Positions 19,044-30,759 of a DNA stretch of 64,000 nt are shown piece after piece (the stretch's first letter is position 1; every line of letters starts with the position of its first letter). Position numbers and translations under genes: made by a program. The stretch is from Thiorhodovibrio frisius (GTDB lineage Bacteria > Pseudomonadota > Gammaproteobacteria > Chromatiales > Chromatiaceae). The notes beneath the pieces are model-generated. The model did no database searches and was not told the DNA's origin. It worked only from the letters and a program-made list of their open reading frames with translations. The DNA lies in contig NZ_CP121471.1 in the NCBI RefSeq assembly GCF_033954835.1, positions 3,838,501-3,902,500 of the forward strand, in the 5' to 3' direction.

Positions 19044-19841
19044 ATGAGCATCCACCCCACTGCCATTATCGCCGCCGACGCGGAGATTCACCCGAGCGTC
19101 ACCATCGGTCCCTATTCCATCATCGAGGCCGGCGTGCAGCTCGGCGAGGGCTGCGTGATCGACAGCCATGTGCTCATTTCCGGTGCGGCCCAACTCGGCC
19201 CCGGCAATCGCGTCTGCCACGGCGCCACCCTGGGCACGGAGCCGCAGGATATCGGCTTCAGGCCGGAGCACTCAAAGCCACTCATCATAGGCGCGCATAA
19301 CCATTTCAAGGAGTGCGTCAATATCAGTCGTGGCATCAAGACCGATGCCGGCACCCGCATTGGCGATCACAACTATCTGATGGCCTTCTCGCACATCGGC
19401 CATGACTGCCTGGTTGGCAACCACAACACCCTGGCCAACACCGCCACCCTTGCCGGTCATGTCTCCTTGGGCGATGGTAACTTTCTCGCCGGCCATGTTG
19501 CTGTGCATCAGTTTTGCCGCATCGGCGACCTGTGCATGATCGGCGGCATCACCGGCGTTGCACAGGACATCCCGCCTTTCGCACTGGCCAACGGGCAGCG
19601 CGCGCGGATTCTTGGGCTCAATACCGTCGGCCTGCGCCGGGCTGGTTTCGACTCCAAGGCGCGCGGGCACATCAAGGCGGTGTATCGGCTGCTGTTCCGC
19701 TCCGGCCTGCGCTTGAGCCAGGCCATGGAGGAGGCCGCAGCCGCCTATCCAGGCGCGGAAACCGAGCGCATCCTCGCTTTCATCCGCGCTGGCGACTCAG
19801 GCCGCGGCATCGCCGCCTTCGGCGGAGAGCGAAAACCCTAA
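19044..19841 (+). CDS. lpxA: UDP-N-acetylglucosamine acyltransferase
   Basis: First enzyme of lipid A synthesis, a left-handed beta-helix trimer. The hexapeptide repeats run through residues 1-190, with the catalytic His region in AFSHIGHDC and the family signature [18 protein letters not shown], followed by a C-terminal helical part. The length of 265 aa is typical. Unusually it is not within a fabZ-lpxB cluster but between two purine genes, purH and purD. Confidence 0.95.
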   Translation: MSIHPTAIIAADAEIHPSVTIGPYSIIEAGVQLGEGCVIDSHVLISGAAQLGPGNRVCHGATLGTEPQDIGFRPEHSKPLIIGAHNHFKECVNISRGIKTDAGTRIGDHNYLMAFSHIGHDCLVGNHNTLANTATLAGHVSLGDGNFLAGHVAVHQFCRIGDLCMIGGITGVAQDIPPFALANGQRARILGLNTVGLRRAGFDSKARGHIKAVYRLLFRSGLRLSQAMEEAAAAYPGAETERILAFIRAGDSGRGIAAFGGERKP

Positions 19842-19950
19842 CCTGAAGCAACCGCTTCGTCCTCCGGGCTGGTGACTCACTCTGAGCACCAGCTTGCAGG
19901 TTTCCACCAACCCCTAGTCAGTCTTCACTACCCACGATTCCCGAAACACC

Positions 19951-21252
19951 ATGAATCTGCTCATCATCGGCGGCGGCGGGCGCGAACATGCCCTCGCCTG
20001 GAAAGTCCGGCAATCGCCCCTAGCCGATCAGGTCTGGGTCGCACCCGGCAATGGCGGCACAGCGCGCGAGCCCGGCATCGAGAATGTCGACATCGACGCC
20101 GAGGACATCCCGCGTCTGATCACCTTTGCGCGCGACCATGGCGTCGAGCTGACCATCGTCGGCCCGGAAGCACCTCTGGTGGCCGGCGTGGTCGATGCCT
20201 TCGCGGCGGCCGGGCTGCGCTGTTTCGGCCCCACGGCGGCGGCGGCACAGCTCGAAGGTTCAAAGCAGTTCACCAAAGACTTTCTCGCCCGCCATAACAT
20301 CCCGACGGCCAACTACCAAAGCTTTAGTGATCAGGCGAGTGCGTTTAAATACCTGGAGGCCATCGCCAATGGCGCAGGCAGTCGTTCACCCTTTCCCTTG
20401 GTCATCAAAGCCGACGGACTCGCCGCCGGCAAAGGTGTGGTGATCGCCGAGACTCTGGACAGCGCGCGCGCGACCGTTCAGGCCATGCTCAGCGACGGCC
20501 AGTTCGGCGCCGCCGGTCAGCGGGTGGTGATTGAGGAGTTTCTCACCGGTGAGGAGGCCAGCTTCATCGCCCTGGTCGATGGCGAAACCATTGTGCCGCT
20601 GGCCAGCTCCCAGGACCACAAGGCGCGCGATGACGGTGATCGCGGCCCCAACACCGGCGGCATGGGTGCCTACTCCCCCGCCCCAGTGGTCACCGCCGAG
20701 TTGCACGAGCGCATCATGGCCGAGGTGATGCGCCCGAGCGTGCGCGGCCTGGCGGTCGAGGGCTTGTATTACCGGGGCTTTTTATACGCCGGGCTAATGA
20801 TCGGCGAGGATGGCGTGCCTCGGGTGCTGGAATTCAACTGCCGCTTGGGCGACCCCGAGGCCCAGCCGCTTTTAATGCGCCTGCAAAGCGATCTGGTGCA
20901 GCTCTGCCTGGATGCCTGCGACGGACACCTAGACGAGAACCAACTCGCCTGGGACCCGCGCGTCGCTCTGGGCGTGGTGATGGCCGCTGCGGGCTATCCT
21001 GATTCGCCACGCAAGGGCGACGAGATTCAGGGACTGGAAACTGCGGATACCGCCGAGTGCAAGGTCTTCCATGCCGGCACCCGAGTGCAAAAGGGAAAAA
21101 CCCTCACCAGCGGCGGGCGCGTGCTCTGCGTCACCGCGCTTGGCCCTGATATCGCCAAAGCTCAGGAGCTTGCCTATGCTGGTGTCGCGCGCATCCAGTT
21201 TCATGGCGGATTCTACCGCCGCGATATCGGCCATCGCGCGCTTGGGCGCTAA
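19951..21252 (+). CDS. purD: Phosphoribosylamine-glycine ligase (GARS)
   Basis: Second step of purine synthesis, an ATP-grasp ligase of 433 aa. Seen: GGGGREHALAWK at the N-terminus, KADGLAAGKGV in the ATP site, DHKARDDGDRGPNTGGMGAYSP and EFNCRLGDPE. Together with purH upstream it forms a purine pair with lpxA in between. Confidence 0.97.
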   Translation: MNLLIIGGGGREHALAWKVRQSPLADQVWVAPGNGGTAREPGIENVDIDAEDIPRLITFARDHGVELTIVGPEAPLVAGVVDAFAAAGLRCFGPTAAAAQLEGSKQFTKDFLARHNIPTANYQSFSDQASAFKYLEAIANGAGSRSPFPLVIKADGLAAGKGVVIAETLDSARATVQAMLSDGQFGAAGQRVVIEEFLTGEEASFIALVDGETIVPLASSQDHKARDDGDRGPNTGGMGAYSPAPVVTAELHERIMAEVMRPSVRGLAVEGLYYRGFLYAGLMIGEDGVPRVLEFNCRLGDPEAQPLLMRLQSDLVQLCLDACDGHLDENQLAWDPRVALGVVMAAAGYPDSPRKGDEIQGLETADTAECKVFHAGTRVQKGKTLTSGGRVLCVTALGPDIAKAQELAYAGVARIQFHGGFYRRDIGHRALGR

Positions 21253-21302
21253 CGCTCGCTCAAAATCCGCGGGGCCTGATGGGGACATGCAACAAGCCCG
21301 GC

Positions 21303-21866
21303 TCAGTCGCCCACCAAACGCCGATAGAGCGATCTTGGCTCCAGAAAGCTGAATTCATAGCGCCCGAAAGCCAGCAGCCAACCGTCGTGAAGCTCCTTGA
21401 ACTGCTCGCCGAGCGGCTCGCCATTGAGCCGGGTGCCATTCTTGGAGCCGCAATCGCGCATGAAATACCCTTGCGCGCGAATCTCAATCAGTGCGTGCTT
21501 CTTGGAAATGGCCAAGTCAGGAATCACCAGATCATTCCCACTGATGCGCCCAATCGCGAAAATGTTCTCGGCCCGAATGGCATCCGGGGCCTTGATCAGA
21601 GGGTAGACGGCATGCTTGAGCACATCGGATAAGGATGCCTCACCAGAAGACGCGGTCATCTGACACACCAGCGTGGCATTCGGGTCGCGCGCTTTTTTGT
21701 CCTGCGGATCCACCACCATCCCCTCCCGCACCGACGAGCCCGCCAGCACCGGACGCTTAATGAAACGGGTAAAATCCCTGCTATCGCAGGACTTTGCAAA
21801 ACGCGCCAGAGATGTCAGATTGACCCGACCAGAGGGCGTCAACAGGGCTTCAATGACTCCGGTCAA
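21303..21866 (-). CDS. FHA-domain protein
   Basis: A 187-aa soluble protein with a C-terminal forkhead-associated (phosphothreonine-binding) domain: IGRISGNDLVIPDLAISKKHA and GSKNGTRLNG are textbook FHA loops (Gly-Arg, Ser-x-x-His, Asn-Gly). The N-terminal ~100 residues match no family I recognise. The frame is open to 22079, but a GGAG lies 7 nt before a TTG at 21866 and the upstream residues look non-coding, so I start there. The divergent neighbour also has an FHA domain; the pair probably shares control. No Ser/Thr kinase is seen in the window. Confidence 0.8.
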   Translation of the reverse strand: MTGVIEALLTPSGRVNLTSLARFAKSCDSRDFTRFIKRPVLAGSSVREGMVVDPQDKKARDPNATLVCQMTASSGEASLSDVLKHAVYPLIKAPDAIRAENIFAIGRISGNDLVIPDLAISKKHALIEIRAQGYFMRDCGSKNGTRLNGEPLGEQFKELHDGWLLAFGRYEFSFLEPRSLYRRLVGD

Positions 21867-22045
21867 ATTCGTTCTCCATCGCGACTGGTCTGCGATTCTA
21901 GGATATCTTATTGATGCGCCAATAGTCCTCAGCACGCCAGGTCCTGAGCAACCTTCGCGCTTGCGCTCAGACGCTCCGACAGTCAAAGATAGTAGCAGAA
22001 CCAACTGACAACCGGTGACGCGGCCCTGCCGTGCAGCAGACGCTT

Positions 22046-22071
22046 GATGGTCAGGGGTGGTCGGGACCATC
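22046..22071. promoter_or_regulatory. Inverted repeat between divergent FHA genes
   Basis: GATGGTC-N12-GACCATC, perfect 7-base arms, in the ~300-bp gap between the two divergent FHA genes. A candidate operator by position and symmetry only. Confidence 0.35.
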
Positions 22072-22171
22072 CGCGTCACCCTGAATCACCCGGATTTAAC
22101 CACCTGAGGTGGCAGGAAACATGGTCTTCAGAGCAACCATCACGCTCGATTCACGCTAAGCAGGTAACGTT

Positions 22172-23281
22172 ATGTCCAGAAGCAGCTGGTACCTCGAAGG
22201 TTATGTCGGCGAATCCAAGCGCCTGAGACGCGTGCATCTGTATCAGTTCCCCTTCCAGGTCGGCCGCCATCAGCAATGCGAGCTGACGCTCGACAGCACC
22301 GAAGTCTCCCGCCGCCATGCCGAACTCGACATGGCCGAGGACCAGCTGCTGCTGCGCGACCTTGGCTCGACCAATGGCTCTTTCATCAACCACCAGCGCA
22401 TCGACAAAGAGCAGGCTCTGCTCGCGGGTGACGTGATTCACTTTGCCGACCAGGAATACCGTCTGATCGAGAAAGCTCCGGACAACGAACACCTGTTCGA
22501 CCGCACCAATGTGCGCGTTGGCTCCCTGCCGGCGAACCTGCCACGCGGGGCGCGCGAATTTCAGATACTGTTGCTCAAGGGCGCCGTCACCGCGGCCTTT
22601 CAGCCCATTGTCGACGCCAATGGAAACCCCTTCGCACACGAGATGCTTGGACGCGGCGCCACGGAGGATCTACCCACCGCACCCTTGCCACTGTTTCAGA
22701 TTGCCGAAAGCCTGGAACAGGAAGTGCATCTCAGCGAAATGTTTCGCCAAAAAGGCCTGGAGATTGCCCATCGCCAGCATCCCAACGGGCTTTTTTTCTT
22801 CAACATCCACCCACGCGAGCTTGCCGATCCGGAGCGCCTGCTGCGCTGCGTCGAGAGCATCCGCACACACTTTCCAGCACTCAGACTTGTGTTTGAGATG
22901 CACGAGGCCGCAGTAACCAAACCAGCACTGATCCGACGCATTCGCGATGACCTACAGGCGATGAACGTGGGCCTCGCCTACGATGACTTTGGCGCCGGCC
23001 AGGCGCGGCTGATCGAACTGACCGAAGTCCCACCCGACTATGTCAAATTCGATATCGCCTTAGTGCGCGACATCGACAGCGCACCCGAAGCCAAGCGGCA
23101 GATGCTCGATATGTTCCAGCGCTTCCTGCTCGACATGGGAATCGCAACCCTCGCCGAGGGGGTGGAAACCGCAGCGGAATTTCAGGTTCTGCACGACCTT
23201 GGCGTGCAGTATTATCAAGGCTATTACTTTGGCAAGCCGAGCCCGGACATCGACACCAGCGCCAGAATGCCGGCTAGTTGA
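22172..23281 (+). CDS. FHA-EAL protein, probable c-di-GMP phosphodiesterase
   Basis: A 369-aa soluble protein. N-terminal FHA domain (about 20-95: VGRHQQCELTL, SRRHAEL, GSTNGSFIN) followed by an EAL domain (about 130-360). The EAL motif reads HEMLGRG, keeping the Glu; Asn in FNIHP, Glu in FEMHE, the metal pair in YDDFGAGQ, Lys in VKFD and Glu in EGVET are all present, so hydrolysis of c-di-GMP is plausible. The FHA module suggests docking to a phosphothreonine protein. FHA-EAL fusion is uncommon but known. Confidence 0.88.
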   Translation: MSRSSWYLEGYVGESKRLRRVHLYQFPFQVGRHQQCELTLDSTEVSRRHAELDMAEDQLLLRDLGSTNGSFINHQRIDKEQALLAGDVIHFADQEYRLIEKAPDNEHLFDRTNVRVGSLPANLPRGAREFQILLLKGAVTAAFQPIVDANGNPFAHEMLGRGATEDLPTAPLPLFQIAESLEQEVHLSEMFRQKGLEIAHRQHPNGLFFFNIHPRELADPERLLRCVESIRTHFPALRLVFEMHEAAVTKPALIRRIRDDLQAMNVGLAYDDFGAGQARLIELTEVPPDYVKFDIALVRDIDSAPEAKRQMLDMFQRFLLDMGIATLAEGVETAAEFQVLHDLGVQYYQGYYFGKPSPDIDTSARMPAS

Positions 23282-23326
23282 ACATCCCCCTCAACGCGAG
23301 CCCGAGTCATGCACCGGTTCTTCTTG

Positions 23327-23354
23327 CTTGAAGAATCCACCCATCCGCCCTAAT
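23327..23354 (+). promoter_or_regulatory. Candidate sigma-32 heat-shock promoter for clpB
   Basis: CTTGAAG at 23327-23333 and CCCTAAT at 23348-23354, spaced by 14 nt, resemble the sigma-32 consensus CTTGAAA / CCCCATnT. The match lies 36 bp before the clpB start, and clpB is a classic heat-shock gene. No transcript evidence. Confidence 0.5.
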
Positions 23355-23389
23355 TCCGGAATAACCTTAATGATTACCGGAGAACCCTC

Positions 23390-25993
<2,604 letters not shown>

Positions 25994-26006
25994 AATCCAT
26001 GGGGTC

Positions 26007-26043
26007 AGGAAGAACACGCGATACTTGTTCGCTGCTTCTTCCT
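26007..26043. terminator. Stem-loop after clpB
   Basis: AGGAAGAA and TTCTTCCT form perfect 8-base arms, with an inner GCGA/TCGC stem, 14 nt after the clpB stop. It could end clpB transcripts; it lacks a T-run, so factor-independent termination is not certain. Confidence 0.45.
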
Positions 26044-26130
26044 AGCTTCGCGGGCTCTCACCCCGAGCCAATTCCAAGCGATGGCTCTTCTTCTCCGGTA
26101 ATATCCATTTCAACTTCAGCCCCCCAGAGA

Positions 26131-28068
26131 ATGACCTTGTTCAGCTACAGATTTCTCAGACAGATTACCTTTGTCTTGCTGATGCCATGCCTCGCGGGCG
26201 CCTCCCTCGCGCAGAATCAGCCACCCCCGCATGATGTGCCCGGCGCCCGCGCTGCTACCACAGCAGTCCCGCCCGCAGCCTCAGGCACACTCGCCAGCAT
26301 CACGGCAAGGGAGACCGCCGAGGCCAATGGCAACGACACCGCCGGAGACAACATCCCCTCGAACCCGCTCAACGATCTGGTGCGCATCCTGGCTGGACTC
26401 AGGGTAAGCGAGCAATCCCGCTACGCCGATCTAATGGACTCTGCCGCCTGGCAAAATTATCACCAGCGGATTCAACAAACCTGGCAGCGCTACGATACAC
26501 AACAGCATGAAAAGGTCGAAGCCTTCCGCGACCAATGGCTTCCGCCCGAGACCCACCAGGGCCGCGACCTGCTCTACCCCTTCGCCGGGGCCGATTTTCT
26601 CTATGCCGATCTATTCTTCCCGCAGGCCACCAACATTTACATGTTCGGCCTTGAGCCGCTCGGTGAAATCCCCGGGCGCGAGCGCCTCAACAGTGCTTAT
26701 TACAATGGCGTTATTCGCTCCACCGAGGATCTCTTGCGCCTGACCTTTTTCCGCACCAAGGCCATGCGCGAGGACTTTCGCCACAATGGCACAGTCCCAT
26801 TGCTGAGTTACTTCATCGTCCATCGCGGACATAGCATCCAGGACATCACCTATCTGCGCCTCGATGAAACCGGCATGCCTTACCAGGCCCAACCACAGGA
26901 CGCCAGCGGCGCGCGCATCGCCTTTTACGACGCACGCAGTTCACGCATGCGCTACATCTGGTACTGGCGCGGAGACCTCAGCAATCAGGGCCTGGCCAGC
27001 ACTCCCGGCCTTGCCGCCTACATCACCGGATTGCCGCCATCGAATCTCTACATGAAAGCAGCAAGCTATCTCTGCCATCACCAAGGTTTTGAGAACGCCT
27101 GCACCCTGTTTCGGGATCGCGCACTGCTGAGCCTGCAAGAAGACTCCGGCATGCCGCTGCGTTTCTTCCCCGAGGAGGACTGGAACCAAACCTTCTTTGG
27201 CCAATACCGCGACCCGATCTCCGTCTTTACCGACGGTCTCTACCGCCAGAACAACGCGCTCAGAAACGCCTTCGCCACCGCTGATCGCGTCCATGACCTG
27301 CCCTTCCCGCTCGGCTACCACGCCTCAGCCCGCGCTGATAATCTGATGCTGGCAGTGCGCAGGGATCAAGCGAACGAAGCGACACCAGACTCAGCACCAG
27401 CTAAAGAACGGGTTCCCGAGCAGGAAGTCGCGCCTCAAATCACAGACCAGGCACCCGCCGCGACACCGCGACCGGCTGACACCCAGGAAGCACCCGCGCT
27501 CCCGAGCCCAGAGCAGCCACCCGTCGCTGCAGCAGCTCCAAAGCCAACAACAATTCCAGCCCCTGAGCCAACCGTCGCTGCAACACCTCCAAAGCCGAGC
27601 CAAGAAACCCGTCCTGAGATTCAGCCGGTCGTCGCCAACGCTCCCCATCAAGACAAAGCCGTCAATTTGCAGCAACAACTTGATGCCGCCGGCATTACCT
27701 ACAAGATCAACGAAAGCGGCACCATCTGGCTGATTCAGCCCGTCGACAACAGCCGCACCCAACTCACCTTTCTTGCGCCAGACCCCAAACCCGTTGGCGG
27801 GCTCGCAATGCGCGACATCTGGTCCGTAGGCTACCTGTCGGAGGACGATGCCTTGTCTGTCGACACGACCACGCAGCTACTCAAAGACAACGCCGCCACC
27901 GATGAAGGCGCCTGGGAACTCGGACGTTTCCTTGGCAAAGCCGCTGGTATCTTCCGCACCCGAATCCCCGCCGATGCTGACTGGCAGACAATCTCCCAAA
28001 CCTTGCGCATTGTCGCGACCACCGCTGATCGCAAAGAGCGCGTCCTGATGGGCAACGACAACCTCTAA
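26131..28068 (+). CDS. Exported protein of unknown function with Pro-rich linker
   Basis: From the chosen ATG, 645 aa: a signal peptide (FVLLMPCLAGASLAQ), a low-complexity Ala/Pro segment, a globular domain of about 350 residues rich in Tyr/Trp/Phe (contains YPFAGADFLYADLFFP and MFGLEPLGEIP), a Pro/Ala-rich linker of ~100 residues, and a C-terminal ~130-residue domain. The first domain resembles a conserved uncharacterised family I remember only by the 'YPF-GADF-Y' pattern; no catalytic motif is obvious. It probably acts in the periplasm. The upstream frame to 25999 has no signal-like start. Neighbours (clpB, HD-GYP) give no clear function. Confidence 0.72.
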   Translation: MTLFSYRFLRQITFVLLMPCLAGASLAQNQPPPHDVPGARAATTAVPPAASGTLASITARETAEANGNDTAGDNIPSNPLNDLVRILAGLRVSEQSRYADLMDSAAWQNYHQRIQQTWQRYDTQQHEKVEAFRDQWLPPETHQGRDLLYPFAGADFLYADLFFPQATNIYMFGLEPLGEIPGRERLNSAYYNGVIRSTEDLLRLTFFRTKAMREDFRHNGTVPLLSYFIVHRGHSIQDITYLRLDETGMPYQAQPQDASGARIAFYDARSSRMRYIWYWRGDLSNQGLASTPGLAAYITGLPPSNLYMKAASYLCHHQGFENACTLFRDRALLSLQEDSGMPLRFFPEEDWNQTFFGQYRDPISVFTDGLYRQNNALRNAFATADRVHDLPFPLGYHASARADNLMLAVRRDQANEATPDSAPAKERVPEQEVAPQITDQAPAATPRPADTQEAPALPSPEQPPVAAAAPKPTTIPAPEPTVAATPPKPSQETRPEIQPVVANAPHQDKAVNLQQQLDAAGITYKINESGTIWLIQPVDNSRTQLTFLAPDPKPVGGLAMRDIWSVGYLSEDDALSVDTTTQLLKDNAATDEGAWELGRFLGKAAGIFRTRIPADADWQTISQTLRIVATTADRKERVLMGNDNL

Positions 28069-28150
28069 CCGCCGCAAGCCCCCAGCCCGCATCCTGGGCC
28101 GCCTGGGCCCACCTGGATGTTCCAATCATGACATGCCCACCGCGCTAATG

Positions 28151-28170
28151 ATGGCGGGTAGTCCCGCCAT
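28151..28170. repeat. Hairpin after exported-protein gene
   Basis: ATGGCGGG-TAGT-CCCGCCAT, perfect 8-bp stem with a 4-base loop, about 80 bp after the preceding stop. No T-run. It may terminate or stabilise the upstream transcript. The rest of 28069-28360 is AT-richer toward its right end and probably holds the promoter of the HD-GYP gene. Confidence 0.5.
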
Positions 28171-28360
28171 GGCTGCTATCCGGGCAAACACAATAAAAAC
28201 AATAGCTGCTCACATCCAAAAAGCTCTTAAATTAGATTGGTGAATCTCTGATATATTGCCACTTCGTGACAGGATGCCAATCATCAAATATTAGCGCCAG
28301 AGCGAAGGGGCCTCTCAAGGGGCAGTCGCGCCACTATCGCACCAGCTTGAGCTTCCCGCT

Positions 28361-29602
28361 ATGCTCAAAAAGATTCATGTTGATCAACTAACCGCAGGAA
28401 TGTTTCTCAAGGAACTCTGCGGTTCCTGGATGGAGCACCCTTTCTGGCGCTCCAGCTTTCTGCTGACTGACGACACAGACATCCAGACCCTGCGCACCAG
28501 CAGCATCCGAGAAGTCTGGATCGATACCAGCAAGGGCTTGGACGTCCCAGACGGAGTGGAAGCAGTCAACGAGGCCGAGAACAAAGCCAAGGTCGAGCGG
28601 AGCATCCAGCAGGCGGCTTTCAAAACTGGCGAGAAGGAATCCACACCCATTAGCGAAGAATTGAACCGGGCTGCGAAGATCTGCGAGCGTTCAAAAAAAG
28701 CTGTCACAGAAATGTTCTCTGACGTCCGCATGGGAAAAGCAGTGGATGCCGCTCAGGTTCGGGTTCTGGTCGAGGAAATATCTGAATCGGTTAACCGCAA
28801 CAGCGCGGCATTGCTGAGCCTGGCGCGTCTGAAAACCGCAGACGACTACACCTATATGCACTCGGTCGCCGTCTGCGCACTGATGATGGCCCTTGGTCGA
28901 CAAATGGGCCTGAACGATAAGCAAGTCCGCCTCGCAGGCATGGCTGGTCTGCTTCACGATCTCGGCAAGGCTAAAATGCCGCTGGAAGTGCTCAACAAAC
29001 CGGGCAAGCTGACCGACGAAGAATTCGCCATCATGAAAAGCCACCCGGTTGAAGGTCATCGCATGCTGCTGAAAGCGGCCGAGTCCATCGACGCTATCAC
29101 GCTAGATGTTTGTCTCCACCACCATGAAAAAACAAACGGCTCCGGTTACCCGGACAAGCTGACCGATAAGAAGATTAGCCTGTTTGCAAAAATGGGCGCC
29201 GTCTGCGATGTCTATGATGCCATCACCTCCAACCGGCCCTATAAAAGCGGCTGGGACCCAGCCGAGTCCATTCGCAAGATGGCCGAGTGGGCTGATGGGC
29301 ATTTTGATCCGCGCGTGTTCCAAGCCTTTGTCAAGAGCCTGGGGATTTATCCAGTTGGCTCCCTGGTGAGGCTCGCCTCCGGAAAACTGGGCGTGGTCAT
29401 AGAGCAGTCTCAGGCATCCCTGCTCAAACCCAAAATAAAGGCGTTCTACTCAACCAAATCCCGTGCCCGCATTGCGCCCAAGATCATCGATCTGTCGCAA
29501 GCTCATTGCAACGACAGCATCCAATCCCGCGAGGATCCTGCCGAGTGGGATTTCCCGGATCTCATCGAACTCTGGTCTGGTATGTCCGGACATACCGGCT
29601 AA
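28361..29602 (+). CDS. HD-GYP c-di-GMP phosphodiesterase
   Basis: A 413-aa cytoplasmic protein. The N-terminal ~60 residues (VDQLTAGMFLKELCGSW...FLLTD) match the DUF3391 module that often precedes HD-GYP. The HD-GYP domain (about 160-340) keeps HDLGKAKMP (HD), HHEKTNGSGYP (the GYP motif) and the metal-site residues around CDVYDAITSNRPYK. It should hydrolyse c-di-GMP to pGpG or GMP. It is the second probable c-di-GMP hydrolase within 7 kb; a PilZ receptor gene follows convergently. Confidence 0.93.
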   Translation: MLKKIHVDQLTAGMFLKELCGSWMEHPFWRSSFLLTDDTDIQTLRTSSIREVWIDTSKGLDVPDGVEAVNEAENKAKVERSIQQAAFKTGEKESTPISEELNRAAKICERSKKAVTEMFSDVRMGKAVDAAQVRVLVEEISESVNRNSAALLSLARLKTADDYTYMHSVAVCALMMALGRQMGLNDKQVRLAGMAGLLHDLGKAKMPLEVLNKPGKLTDEEFAIMKSHPVEGHRMLLKAAESIDAITLDVCLHHHEKTNGSGYPDKLTDKKISLFAKMGAVCDVYDAITSNRPYKSGWDPAESIRKMAEWADGHFDPRVFQAFVKSLGIYPVGSLVRLASGKLGVVIEQSQASLLKPKIKAFYSTKSRARIAPKIIDLSQAHCNDSIQSREDPAEWDFPDLIELWSGMSGHTG

Positions 29603-29694
29603 GCCGACAACAGGCACCGCCAAACCAACAAGTCACGCCAACAAGTCACAGCGGTAGTCTTTTGGTATAAAAACGCAGGGCTGGCGCCTTTGCT

Positions 29695-30378
29695 TTACCA
29701 AATGGCCTTGATGTCATCCATGAGCTGATCGATCACCAACTGTTGGTTCTGATCCAGGCTCTCAAACATCACGCCGCATTTCGGGCTCTTTTCTTTCGTC
29801 ATGCTCTTGATCCTCCCCGGCACCGTCTGACTGCCTGCGGTTGCGGTTGAGATATCCAGCGAGATCTCGCGCTCAAGCCCGACTCCGAGCTCGGCTGCAT
29901 CCCCGCCTTTACTGAAGGCGATGCGACAACCGCCCGAGGACAGATCCGTGATGACCACCTCGCGACGCAACTCATTGCAGATCAAACCCGCGTTCAAGAA
30001 ACAAGGGACTCGTTCGTGAACTCGCAGCTTGACTGATTTCACATCCTCCGGCCATTTGACGAAGACGATCGACGGGTTCTCCAGGGTGCCCAAAATTGGC
30101 GACTTGAACCCATAAACGTTGCCTTCAGCAGCGAAGCGCATGATCACATCAGGCCAGTTGTCGCGGATATCTTTGAAGATATCGCTCGGCGCCACCCGCA
30201 CCATGACAACCTCACCTTCGCTCACGCCGACGATGCGGCCCATCACACGTTCCGAATCGTTTGAAATCTGAATCGTCGAGCGAATACCGCAAGAGACAGA
30301 AAAATCCTGATCACCCTTTTCAGAGCCAGACGCGCTTTCGAGCCTCGCCAGACGATTATGCTGAGCACCAGCACTCAT
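29695..30378 (-). CDS. PilZ-domain c-di-GMP receptor
   Basis: A 227-aa protein with a YcgR-like N-terminal beta domain and a C-terminal PilZ domain. The c-di-GMP contacts are visible: the Arg pair in RVHERVP and the DLSSGGCRI motif. YcgR-type proteins slow flagella or adjust surface-growth machinery when c-di-GMP is high. Start: an AGGT directly precedes the ATG at 30378, while a TTG four codons upstream is also possible. Convergent with the HD-GYP gene. Confidence 0.88.
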   Translation of the reverse strand: MSAGAQHNRLARLESASGSEKGDQDFSVSCGIRSTIQISNDSERVMGRIVGVSEGEVVMVRVAPSDIFKDIRDNWPDVIMRFAAEGNVYGFKSPILGTLENPSIVFVKWPEDVKSVKLRVHERVPCFLNAGLICNELRREVVITDLSSGGCRIAFSKGGDAAELGVGLEREISLDISTATAGSQTVPGRIKSMTKEKSPKCGVMFESLDQNQQLVIDQLMDDIKAIW

Positions 30379-30628
30379 ACCTGCACCCAATGTGGTTTTT
30401 TTATCTGCTCGGGATCATAGCAGGGATTCAACACATAGCGCACGTCCATGTCGGCCGGCCATAGAATTAACCCGGCAGGAAATAGACAAGAGCGACCGAA
30501 AAGGCCGTTGCCTGACCGGACCCGTCCAGAGTGATTTTTCTGCACTCGGCGTAGCGCTAGAGATGAAGCGCCGTGATCGATCTTGGAGTAGCGCGGCCGG
30601 GGAGGAAGGAGAGAGATATAAGGGGGGG

Positions 30629-30653
30629 GGCGCGACTGGAACTCAGTCGCGCC
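30629..30653. repeat. Perfect 10-bp hairpin
   Basis: GGCGCGACTG-GAACT-CAGTCGCGCC: 10-bp perfect stem, 5-base loop, directly after the G9 run. No T-run on either side. Confidence 0.6.
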
Positions 30654-30700
30654 TGCCGGTAATACTTGCCACCCTCAGGCTTACGCCAGCTGGTGTGAAG

Positions 30701-30720
30701 GCCGTGCATCCATGCACGGC
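30701..30720. repeat. Perfect 9-bp palindrome
   Basis: GCCGTGCAT-CC-ATGCACGGC, 9-bp arms around two bases, 40 bp from the stop of the next minus-strand gene. Could be a terminator hairpin of that gene or a protein-binding site. Confidence 0.55.
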
Positions 30721-30759
30721 ATCAAGGGTTATCTACCCAAAGAACTTGAGGGAATAACT

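Larger units (their letters stand above)
30391..30759. other. Gene-poor gap with two hairpins and a G9 run
   Basis: No convincing gene in these 370 bases; the open frame on the plus strand has an Arg/Ser-rich, protein-unlike composition. The gap contains a run of nine G (30622-30630) and two perfect hairpins listed separately. Divergent or structured-RNA functions cannot be judged from this single copy. Confidence 0.5.
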
